From Arthrinium phaeospermum (Eukaryota > Ascomycota > Sordariomycetes > Amphisphaeriales > Apiosporaceae), in the NCBI GenBank assembly GCA_006503535.1, contig QYRS01000002.1:3720001-3784000 (forward strand): 64,000 bases of DNA, given 5' to 3'. Shown in pieces: positions 33,142 through 43,596 of the stretch. Within the stretch, counting starts at the first letter, position 1, and the number at the start of each line of letters is the position of its first letter. The notes under the pieces were generated by a model. That model worked only from the letters and a program-made list of their open reading frames with translations, had not been told where the DNA came from and did no database searches. Made by a program: the position numbers and the translations under genes.

Positions 33142-35124
33142 ATGGTGTTTGATACCCCTAGCTTGCCGCAAGGCAGCATCAAGGTAGTTGCGCAGTCGCT
33201 ACTGCTTCTCGCCGCATTCATATTTGCTCAGTTCCTTGGAGTAGGAATACGTGATCGCCTCAAATTTCGCAGATTTATAAAGCAGGGCGTTGTAAGTACA
33301 GCTTCTTTAATTCAAACGGTTTCTGGCAGACGGACATGCGACAGCAGCGTTTCGGACACCGAGCCCCTTTTGAGAATGTGACTAATGGCTATACCTCCCC
33401 CATAGCCGATAGCCCAGCCGCACTCGCTGCTATGGGGCCATCTCCCCCTTCTCATGCAACTCCGGAAGAAGCTCCCCAAGGATGTCCACCACGCCGAGCC
33501 CGTCATCGAGATGCTCGAGAACTGGCAGCAGTACTTCCCCGGCGCCAAGAAGTGCCCGCCCTTCGTGGCCCTGGATATGTGGCCGATGCGCAAGGCCATG
33601 CTGCGCGTGAGCGACCCGCAGCTGTCCCAGCACTTCACGACCGAGAAGCTGGCGCCGCGCGGCCAGACGTCCAAGGACTTCATGACGCCCATCTCCCTTG
33701 GCCTGGACCTCATCTCGACCGATGTCCCAACGCACCGCGTGTGGCGGTCCCGGTTCGCGCCGGGGTTCCTCCCGCGCAACCTGCTGACCCACATGCCGGC
33801 CCTGCTCGAGGAAATCGGCATCTTCACGGCCAAGATTGAACGGCAGGCCGGCAAGCCCCACGGGTCCTGGGGTAAGGTGTTTCAGTTGGAAGACTGGGCG
33901 ACCAGTGTGACATTCGATGTGATTGCCAGGGTGACAATGTTAGTTGAACGCCCTCTGCCTCCGATGAGATCCAGAAGCTTGAACCATGTACGCATCACTA
34001 ACGTCGTACCCAGTGATGTGAAACTGGGAGAGCAGCTTAGCGATGGCCCCGGCCCATTCCGCGACGCCTTGCAGACCCAGATCCTCCAGATGAAGGAAAA
34101 GAACCTGCTGAACCGAGTCAAAAAGCTGAACCCCCTCGTGCACCTCGCCAAGTGGAAGAACCACCAAACCATGGGCAAGCTGCTCAGGCCGAAGGTGCAA
34201 GCCCGCATCGCCTCCATGGGGGACAGCAACGTGATCCACGACGACAACACCGTTATCGACCTCGTTTTCAAGCGTTATCAGGAGAACTGCGCGCGCAAGG
34301 GGGAGCCCGTGACGCCCGACAAGCTCTTCGTCGAGACCATCATGTCGAACCTCAAGGTCTTCATCTTCGCCGGCCACGACACCACCAGCAGCACCATCTG
34401 CTTCTCCCTCTACGAGCTGTCGCGGCACCCCGAGATCCTGGCCCAGGTTCGCCGGGAGCACGACGAAGTCTTTGGCGCCGACCCGCTCGCCGCGCCCGCC
34501 CTGCTGCGAGAGCACCCGCACAAGATCAACGACACGCCCTTCACCCTCGCCGTCATCAAGGAGACGCTGCGCATGTACCCGCTCGCCGGCACGTTCCGAG
34601 AGGGCACCCCCTTGACGGTCTTGCACGCCGAGGAGGGAGATGCGCCCGTGTCGGCCGAGGACTTTGACCTGATTGATGGCGTGTGGGAGCTGCACTATCG
34701 ACCCGATTTCTGGCCGCGCCCGCGCGAGTTCCTGCCCGAGCGCTGGCTGGTGCCTCAAGGCGACCCCTTGTTCCCCGTCCCGCACGCCTGGCGGGCGTTC
34801 GAACATGGGCCCATGAACTGTATCGGCAAAGACCTGGCCCTGCTGGAGGTCCGGCTCGTCCTCGTACATGTCGCGCGACGGTACGATTTCGAAACGGCCT
34901 GGGAGGAGTGGGATTTGATTCAGTAAGTCATACATGCTCACTCGCTCTGGTCCTGCGGGTAATCAGGCGCTTTTGGTACTAATTCCAGAGACAGGGGCTA
35001 CAAGGAACCCAACATCGACCGCCTGCGTGGCGAACGCGCCTACAGGTCTATGCGTGCGGGAGGTTTGTCGAAACCTAAGGATGGGCTTCCTGTTCATGTG
35101 AGGCATAGCTATTATTCAAAGTGA
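33142..35124 (+). CDS. Cytochrome P450 monooxygenase
   Basis: Four exons: 33142-33291, 33406-33938, 34014-34922 and 34989-35124, giving 575 residues. The 75-bp second intron (GTTAGT...CCCAG) keeps the frame open, so a naive reading includes it. An N-terminal membrane anchor (VVAQSLLLLAAFIFAQFLG) is followed by a proline-rich hinge region, the I-helix AGHDTTSS (residues 347-354), ETLR (Glu411, Arg414), FLPERW, and the heme loop FEHGPMNCIG with Cys497 as thiolate ligand. Position 495, normally Arg in the F-x-x-G-x-R-x-C-x-G motif, is Met. Everything else expected of an ER-bound class II fungal P450 is present. It converges on the GH63 gene with a 103-bp gap; no polyketide or peptide synthase is nearby. 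Confidence 0.9.
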
Positions 35125-35227
35125 AGGGGTACGGCTGAGGTGGAATGTTCATTAATTTAGTATTGTTGGATGGGTGGCCGACTTCTCACCCCCAAGTTTT
35201 CCAAGACGCAGTGGGGTCTGGAGAATC

Positions 35228-38002
35228 CTAGTCGATATGCGATCGGTAATTCCAGTCATCCAAGTCGATGATCTCTTCATAGGTGACTGGTTCATGGCCC
35301 CTCGCTCTTTGATATAAAATCTTCACGTGATCCCATATTAGGGTGATCTGCTGCGTTTGTAACTTGATGGCCAGCACCAATACCACAATCGCAAACACCA
35401 ACATGAGGATAGCCAGCAGCAAGATTATGGTAGGTATGACGCCAAGCTGGAGGGGTGTCGCGGCAGCGCCCTGGCCATCGTTGCCGAACTCCAGACCCGT
35501 GAGCAACACGATGCACGCCGTCCATCCCGTAAAGGCCCGACTGCCCTTTCCCTCGCCCGTCTTGTCGCTGTACTGCTCCCAGACGAACCCGGTCGTCGCC
35601 CAGCTGTCGTAGACCGTCTGCACGACGTTTCGTCGGAGCTCTGCACCGAGCCTTGCGGCGCGACTCTTCTCGGGCCCGTCCGCCAACGAGAGAGCGTGCA
35701 GCTGCTGTACGGCCAGCACGTTCATGTTCATCCAGACCGCGCCGCGCCAGTAGTTTTCGTCTTTGCCGTAGAAGTCGTCCGCGCGGCTGAGGCTGCGCAG
35801 TCCGTGCGGCGACCACAGCTTGTCAGGGTTCGAAAGGAGATCCAGAACGGCGGAGAGGCGCGGGTGGTCCGGCTCCATCAGGCCCAGAAGGAACGGCATC
35901 AGGGAGATGTAACCCATGTGGCACACTCGCTCGTACTCGCCGTCGGAGCTGACGGTCGCGTCGCAGTAAGCAGCCGCTTGCTCATCCCAATGCAAGACAT
36001 CCAGGTTGCGCTTGATTTCTTCGAGGTGCTTCGAGTACTTGGCTACGGCAGACTCAAGACCTAGATGCTGGGCGAGCTGGAGAAGGGATTTGGCGGATGC
36101 GCCGACCCATGCAAGGGCATCAAGGTGAAGCTCCCCGGGGTGCGGCGGGTTCGCTCGTGGGTAGTCGTCGAGCCCACTCGTCATTGTATGAGTTGGGGTA
36201 CGGCCGCGCCAGCGATAGCCTTCTCCGGAAACGGCATTTTCTGGCCTCGGGTACTTGGTGCTGAAGTTGCCTGCCTGGGTTCGACGGAACCACTCATAAT
36301 GTCTGTCAAAAAGTGGGAAAAGCTTATCGAGACTTGGCAGGCCCGCACTCTCATCAGAAGGGGTGATGTATTGCGAAGGGTGGCCAAAGTACGGCGAAGC
36401 CTTGGTGACCTTGGACAGGATAATGGGTAGCAGCAGCGAAAGGGTGGGTGGGTTGGCGTAATGCGGGTATTGGACCTGGAATTTCTCCGGGACCTTGCCG
36501 CGGGCCTCTGGTCCCAAGATCTGCTCGCGTGCTATCCAACCATCATCGTCCATGAGCTCTAGCCATGAGTGTATGACCGATACGGCAAGGTCAAGGTCCC
36601 ACTCTATAATGGGGAGCAAATGAAAACCTTCGTCCCAGAGGAAGCCCCTTGGGAAGAATGGCCTGGACGGCGTGAAGGATAAGAGCTGGGTCGGCGATGT
36701 AGTTGCAATCTCAGCCCGCGACATGGCTTGCTCTGCCTTCTTCCAGAAGTCCATATCCACCTCTGCATACTCCGGAGAACTAGTGTTGTCGACCTTGCTG
36801 TCGCCGTGGAAGTAGCCCAGGCCTCCAAGTAGATTCGAGAGCAAGCTTGCCGCGAACTTCACATAAGCTTCACCCTCAAAAACCGTGCTTACGGGAAACA
36901 CGTTTCGTAGCCTATCATCGAACTGGGATATTGATGTGCTGAGTACTGTGTTGATGTCCGGAGCTGTGAAGGAATATGTCAGTGACACCATGCTTACCAC
37001 TATCTGAAATATAACTTACAGACTGGACGTAAGCCCCTCGGCTTATAAATGAAGTCAACCTATAGGATATAAGCTTATATCATGTCAGATAAGAGTCAAA
37101 CTGCCTTACCTGAAAAGGGCCTTCGAAGGTCAGTTGTAAGAACTGCATGTTCCCAGGGCGATCGTTGGAGATGACGTCGTGGGTGGTTTTAATCTGGTCC
37201 GTGAATGCAGCTGCCATTTATTGCATATAAGCAGAGCTCTCTTCGAGTATTAGAACGAAGACTCACATTTTGCTTGCCATATCTGATCCTCAGGCATAGA
37301 AGCTTGACGCACCGCGGGCTCCCCGACGAGCTTGTTGGTAGCCCTACCAGAGGCCCAGAACTCATAGTGACCAAGTTCGGGAAACTCCCCCTCACACGTA
37401 ATGTACGCCGACTGGTCGTCACTCAATGCCTCTGGGGATTCTTGGCACTTCAGCTTTTTACCCTCTTCGACGTTGAGGCGGTCTTGCGCGATGTGGAATG
37501 CGACCATAGTTTTGACAGTGCCAGGGGCATCGTTCCTGGGAGTGCCGCTTACACGAACAGCCCAGGATTCCCCATCTGCCGACTTGACAAAGTCTGTTTG
37601 GAGATCAAGGTGAAGCTCCTGGTCATGGACGAGCTGTGTGCCCCCTGTCCGAACATCGTACTTGGTCCAGCCATAACCCGCCATTCCCTCGTCTTGCTCG
37701 CATGTGTCGCGGAGCGCTTGACTTGATTGTCAGCACGTTGGTCTTTCCTCCCATTAAACGAGACGAGACTTACATCGCACAATGCTATCATCATTATCTC
37801 CGCGTGCCCACATCAATCCCATAAGTAGGGAGTCGGGCACGGGGAGGCGAACCCCGAAGTATAGGTTTGGTCGGTATGGCGCCCATGTTCGCCAACTGGT
37901 TTTGGTGGGAGGCCGCTCTTCTTTGGGGGATGATGCGGCGGCGGCGAAGATGAATAGGCATAATACTATCCAGATGTATGCCAGACGGTATATAGAGAAC
38001 AT
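35228..38002 (-). CDS. cwh41: GH63 mannosyl-oligosaccharide glucosidase with C-terminal membrane helix
   Basis: Five exons: 37774-38002, 37267-37716, 37110-37210, 37020-37059 and 35228-36963, giving 851 residues; introns are 50-57 bp. An N-terminal hydrophobic helix (YIWIVLCLFIFAAAASS) acts as signal or type II anchor, then the GH63 N-domain (RTWAPYRPNLYFGVRLPVP ... EQDEGMAGYGW) and the (alpha/alpha)6 catalytic domain with FFPRGFLWDEGFH (Asp384 the probable acid) and YWRGAVWMNMN. The family trims the outer alpha-1,2-glucose from N-glycans in the ER. Unusually, after the final FTGWTA block there is a second membrane helix (IPTIILLLAILMLVFAIVVL) and a cytosolic-looking acidic tail. It may be a specialised paralogue rather than the housekeeping enzyme. 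Confidence 0.88.
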
Positions 38003-39459
38003 AGCGGTTAGGCGGCTGACATGAAAGGCAAGGATCGATGGTTTGCCGAATCGGGCAGCCTTCGAACGGGCTGATAAATAGTGCCAGCCATTTCCATCAA
38101 TGCTCTTGGGCTCGCTTAAGTCTAAGTACGCGTTAGTGGGGCGGCCACCCAGGGTATGCCCAACTGTGTTCAAGTCAATGGTTCAATGGTAATTCCGCAG
38201 TCAGCAAATATCAACCATCGGACGTTCAACTTTGCATCGTTGATTCCGCTGGCACCCACATTGTTCGGGCGCCCCGAGATCGCGGTATGTGTTTCATTTA
38301 CTGCAAATGACATCAAGCTGGGCGCAAATCTATCGCGATAAAGTCCCCAAGTCCCCCTTATTGTGGTGCCGATGGAGACGCTGCCGGCAGCTAACAGAGC
38401 TCGCGTGCCCGTTGCAGTAGGAGCCTGTGGGGGACGGTTCTGGGACGGGACGACGGCAGACGGGACGCTAAAAATCAAGCCGACCTAGCAACTAGGGTGC
38501 CAACTGCCGTTCTTCAAGACGCATGGCGTCATTCCAATCTTGCAAAAACAAGGGGGTTTGCAGACTTGGATTTCGGGTATTGCAAACAAAGAATGAAGAT
38601 GCTATTTCCCGACTTATTTTTGTCACGTGGAAGTTTCATGTTGAAATGTATGCTGCAATATTTGGTCAATTGTCCAGGAGCGCGAGGCCCTTAAGTTGAA
38701 CTCCCATGAACTGGGGACAGACAGGCTGGCGCATACCTAGTGGACGTTGGTTATTATGGAGTGATGCCGACATCCGAACTGGCGCGAATCCTACATTTTG
38801 TTCGGCGCATACCGAACCCCATTGCTTGCCCGCGTCAAGCTGTTGGGGGCACGCACTCAATTGAGTTGTCGCACGATACGAGCCGCCGACAAACCCCATA
38901 TCTCTACCTCGTAACGTCTCCTAGAAGCACCTCAAATAAACCGAGCCCAACATGACAAATGCCCGTGGCACATGCTGCCGATGGGAAACGCCCATTATGC
39001 ACCTTTCGTCTACCACACGGGAAGCCGCCCCTTGCCTCTGACTCACGCATATGTTACACACAGGACGGCGATGCGTAGGGCAGGCACGATTGCCCATTCC
39101 TTCGGGATGCAAGCGGATATCCATGGCCGGTGATTCGACATATCACCCTTCCTCCTCTAGAGAGCACGCCAATCAGCTTCGGGCCAGATATGAGCATGAG
39201 GCTCTGCTACCCCTCTTCATCAACTTTCAGAGTGCTGCGTTGGCAGCTCGCTGGACAAGCCATGAGACCGGGAAGCTGTGAGAAGGAGCAGCTGCATTGG
39301 CGCCGGTCGCTCGTATCATGGACTTGAAGTGGTGTTACTTCCGCAGCACTTAAATGCGCCCTCGCCCTCCCAACTCCCAAGTGCTTCCACATATTGGGGC
39401 TTTGCTGAGAACAAAACATGTAGATATCAACTGACGTAGTCACTGCTACATATTTCGCC
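38003..39459. other. Divergent promoter region
   Basis: Between the GH63 gene (-) and the 70-residue gene (+). ORFs here (38170-38478, 38666-38899) have no codon bias. No feature supported. Confidence 0.5.
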
Positions 39460-39802
39460 ATGAATCAAACCCAAGAAGTCGAGTACGTGCAAGAGACTAT
39501 CTCGAACTACAATCTGAGAAAGGAGAAGCTGCAGAAGTGGCTGAACGACAAGTTCGAAGGGCAAATCTCTATCGATGTAAGACCACACCCTTCCTCTGCT
39601 CAGCCCCATCGAGGCACTCAGCTAACCCCAAGGCATAAATGCAGTCAGTCGATGACCACTTCGTCTTCAATATTCCTAGGGCGTTTACCAAGGTTTGTGG
39701 GGGTACACTGATAAGCGTATATCACACCGGCACGCTGACCTGTGGCCGCGACAGGCTGACAGAAAGGAACTCACCAAACTTCGCAGGAAGCCAAAGAACT
39801 AG
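39460..39802 (+). CDS. Small 70-residue protein, three exons
   Basis: Exons 39460-39576, 39645-39692 and 39755-39802, joined by introns of 68 bp (GTAAGA...TGCAG, branch GCTAACC) and 62 bp (GTTTGT...GACAG, branch GCTGACC). Both internal junctions are phase 0. The product begins MNQTQEVEYVQETISNYNLR, continues through a charged helix (KEKLQKWLNDKF), a short beta-like part (DDHFVFNIPRAFT) and a basic end (RKELTKLRRKPKN). No domain recognised and no signal peptide. Good splice signals, one clean frame and a protein-like pattern support it; none of the three exons stands out alone. Confidence 0.65.
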
Positions 39803-40377
39803 ATGGGTCAGGTCCAGGCACTTGCAGGGACGTTGAGTTGGCTATAAAGGGGATGACATGCGCCAGGCATGATTCAACGCAAGGCTATAAGGCGGAATAG
39901 ATTCTTTAGGTGTCGGATACAAGTGCGCATCAGGCATACTTAACATTCCAATCCAATTACGCCATTTCAAGACAAGACTCAGCAAACAAGGTCAAAAGGA
40001 ATCTGCTTCAGCTCCCTATTAGCGCTGCGCCCCAAGAGTTGGAGAATATGGCCGAGGATCGTGTTCTGTAATAACGCACTATTGGACAAGAGCTGTTACT
40101 TTTTGGGGGCGGTACGCGCCCGAAGGATCAGCCGTACGTATCTGGCGGCCAAGCTGAGCCTTAGCGATGAAACAATGCCATCTAAGCCATTTTTCAAGTG
40201 TCGCAACCGAATGCGAATAACTGAAAGCCTCGAATCCACGGTTCTGGATAGAAGGATCTTCAAGAGCCTCGGGAAGGGTCACGGTTATAAGGTCTTAGGC
40301 CGGCTTTCCCGATCGCTAGACTACGCTGTACCTCGATTGAACAGGGGTCTTACTTCTGCTGCATCCTCACAATAGCC
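39803..40377. other. Intergenic, no gene seen
   Basis: Spacer before the CorA-like gene. A frame at 40061-40375 begins at GTG and shows no coding bias. Confidence 0.5.
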
Positions 40378-42439
40378 ATGACGACCAATCCCGAACAGCG
40401 TTTTGAAGGGTCCTGCCAAGATTACCTCCGGTATCCCCAATGCCTTGTCGTTAACCGCAACTTCGATCACATCCTAGAGGCCTACACTAGACAGCTGGAC
40501 GATGAAGAAGAACGATTGTTTGACGAGGATTCTGCCGATGTCATCTTCTGGGACTTGAATCGGGGAGCACATTGTTAGTCCGCCTCTAAATTCCTGATGA
40601 GATATCATTCTGATGAGTATTGCAGCTTTTGAGAAGGCATCAGTTACGGATCTAGTTGGATTGAAAGACCATGTTTCTCGGCGCCAAACAAATCTTGTCT
40701 GCAGGCATGTGTAAGTCAACATGATTCTTTCACAAGATAAAGCTTGTCCAAGGTATTGACTTCATGTTATCATCAATCAGCTTTCTGTCGGCCGATAACT
40801 CAAGGGCACCGTTGGACTGCTCCGGGCCCATGCTCAAATACCTGCTCTCCTACCACCAGGCCATGCCCCGTTATCTGGACCTTCTATTCTCCTTTGGCGA
40901 ACAGGAAGAGCCACGAGACTTCTACTATAGTGCGTTTGAGCAAGAGACACTCCCATCGCCACACGACTCAATTGTTCTGAGCCTGCCCGAGCAGGGACGC
41001 TCGGGGTATGAGTTCCGACAATGCTATAATCTGTGGTCTGTAGAAGGAATAGAGAAGGACGACGTGCCGGACTATGCCTTATGGCAAATCCGGCAAGCAG
41101 CAACATACCATTCGTTTGATACACGGTCCGGCAACTCACTGTGGGTTAGCACGAAGGCCAATGAAGTCATTCGCGACAGGATTCAATCATCTACTGAGAG
41201 TTTTCCACCCATGCAACAACACGCCATGCAGACTTTCGAAGGAGCATTTGCAGCCACTTTATTCACGCACCTGATCTCCTTCGAGTGGTGCAGCGAAAAC
41301 TGGAGGCAGTATATTGGCGTCTTGGGACATCACTTGCGCAAGATCCAAATCAAGACGGAGGTGTCCAAACTTGATCCTCTTGATCTGCCCCAATTCAAGG
41401 ACTCGGCAAATTTCAAACCAGAGAAAATCATTCGGATGGTTTCTGGACGTGACAATCTCTCTAAAGAAAACAAGCCAGCAACAACAGCCTCACGACTCCA
41501 ATCGGCAATCAAGGGCTGCGCAAGAGCCTTTGTATCTCTGAGAACTGCACCAAATGCCCAGGCCGGCTCAGCTATCCCACTTCAGTCAGTGCAGGGGACA
41601 GGAGGAAGTATCACTGCCAAACAGTCTGGCTCAAGCCAGTCGGACCCATTCAAGTCTCTGAGCCTGTTTACGTTTGGGGAGTATCAGACCCTCCAAAGGA
41701 TTGGCGAGCGGCTTCAAGAGGCACACTTGGTCATCGGCCTCAACATCGGTATACTTGACAAAGTGACTAGCTCTTACAAGGATCTGGCGAAATCGGAGCA
41801 GATACCAGTCACATGCCGCAAGGCAGTGAAATATCATGTCGGCCAGTTTGTATGCAAATGTGCTTCCATTCGACAGAACCTCAAGCTGCAGCAACAGCGG
41901 CTCGAGGTACAGATACAGATTTTGGAAGGCATAAAAAGTCTCGTAAGTATCGAAACCCACTCCCGATTGGGATGTTCATATCTGATCGGGCCACTCAGTT
42001 CAACAACATCTTGGAGTTTCGCAATACCGAGATCAACAAACACTTTGCTCTCAATCAGTACTGGTCCAACATGACAATGGAGAAGATAGCCCAAAGAACT
42101 GCGCACGAGACAGCTTCTATGCACATCATCACACTGGTGACCCTGATCTTTCTGCCGGGAACATTTGTTGCAGTAAGACTGGTAATGCCTCATATGGGCC
42201 ACGCGCGACACGCTCTAACAGACTTACAGACCTTCTTCAACGGCGGGAACTTCAATTGGGACAGCGGGGATGATGGTGGCCCCCCCTGGCAATTCAATCT
42301 GCAAGTCTTTGGACTGTTCATGAAAGTGAGCGTACCGATGATGGCCATTGTCACTTTCGTCTGGTTAGGCGCGTACTTGTGGGCAAGGGGCTCATCTCGA
42401 CGAGAACTGGAAGATATTGAAAAGGGAAGAACATCATGA
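40378..42439 (+). CDS. CorA-like two-helix membrane protein
   Basis: Five exons: 40378-40573, 40626-40710, 40781-41942, 41999-42172 and 42230-42439, giving 608 residues; introns of 52, 70, 56 and 57 bp. The N-terminal two thirds is soluble. A long helical region (QILEGIKSLFNNILEFRNTE) leads into two C-terminal transmembrane helices: HIITLVTLIFLPGTFVATFF and VPMMAIVTFVWLGAYLWA, with an acidic loop (NWDSGDDGG) between. This is the architecture of the fungal CorA-like group. The GMN motif that defines magnesium selectivity in true CorA channels is absent at the end of the first helix. Such proteins are numerous and variable in moulds, and their role is mostly unknown. Confidence 0.85.
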
Positions 42440-43596
42440 ACCAAACACATGGATAGACCTCATATGCATTGTAGTCTCCGAGTTGGCAATAGACAGGGGT
42501 ACTTTGACGTATACAGCACGACCGCTACTGAATCGAATTTTGCCATGTAGAGAATCATCGCCCGGAATTGCCGGGCTGTAAGCGTTGGGGTCCATCCCAG
42601 AGCCAATGTCTCACTCACGCACACACAACTTTCCCCTTCTAGCCTCTAGTGAATTATGGATTCTGTGCACGGCGCAGCAAAGCAAATGCCTGCCCATCGT
42701 TTCGCCTTGTTGATTTGCCTCGTTTGCTGAGGTAGCTCAGCCCATTTCAAATCGTCTCCAGACCTACTCAGCAACAGGTGGCTGATCTATTGTGCTGTCT
42801 GATTGGTCATTACAGGGGTCTTGGATCGTGGGGCTGCTCACCGCAGGCGCTCATTCACCCCTTGGAAGCGGCTTTGGTTACCCGGAAGAACAAGGCGGCA
42901 GTGCAAGTAACGTGCATCAACTTGACCTTCAAGGCAGAATCTGTAGCGGGCATAGTTCGACTAGAATGACATCACCCTATAAGTAGTAATTAATGGCAAG
43001 TGTCTTGGATCAGGCAGCAGGAGCCTCTCGTTCAATATTCATCCACCTGGCCGCCTTATTGCCTTGCACGATGGACTAATCCAACAGCACGGCCACCCAG
43101 TTCGAGCTCCCGGCCAATCATCAGGGCGACCCAATAGTGTTGCATCTAGCTCTTCTTGCAGCTGGAGTGGCATGCGAACCGTCATCCAGCATTGGAGAAG
43201 ACCAGTCAGTCACCAGTCTTGCGGGAGAATAGGAAAGCCAGCTGAGAACGGCAGTACGTGCAAAACCAGCCGCCCATAGCCTGCCTGCCTGATTGACGGT
43301 TCTTTCCAATTACTTTACATAGCTACAACCCAACCCCTCCATCTAAGGTGCTTTTCGTCGCATCTGTTGTCCGTCAATTTGAACTCTCCTCAATTACAAA
43401 CAATCTATTCGACGTCAACGACACCCCTGACCCTGGACGTGCTCCCCTTATCACAGTGTCTATCCACTTTTGCATTATACTTTGACCACATACATCCCTC
43501 GCCTGTCATTATAACTGCGCCAATCACTGCCGGCGCATCCGCCTGTTTGCCACAAGCCTGTGCCTTGTTTGACAAAGGCCGACCGTGGTACCAATC
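42440..43596. other. Intergenic, no gene seen
   Basis: Promoter of the kinase gene; the last 250 bp are pyrimidine-rich. Short ORFs near 42778-43309 have no coding bias. Confidence 0.5.

Noticed and set aside
19060..35124. Secondary-metabolite cluster made of the methyltransferase, peroxidase and P450 genes
   Set aside because: The genes are spread over 16 kb with housekeeping genes such as Trs85 between them, and no polyketide, peptide or terpene synthase is present.
40061..40375. Frame of about 100 codons just before the CorA-like gene
   Set aside because: Starts at GTG, shows no codon bias and no splice join to the CorA-like start; the ATG at 40378 suffices.
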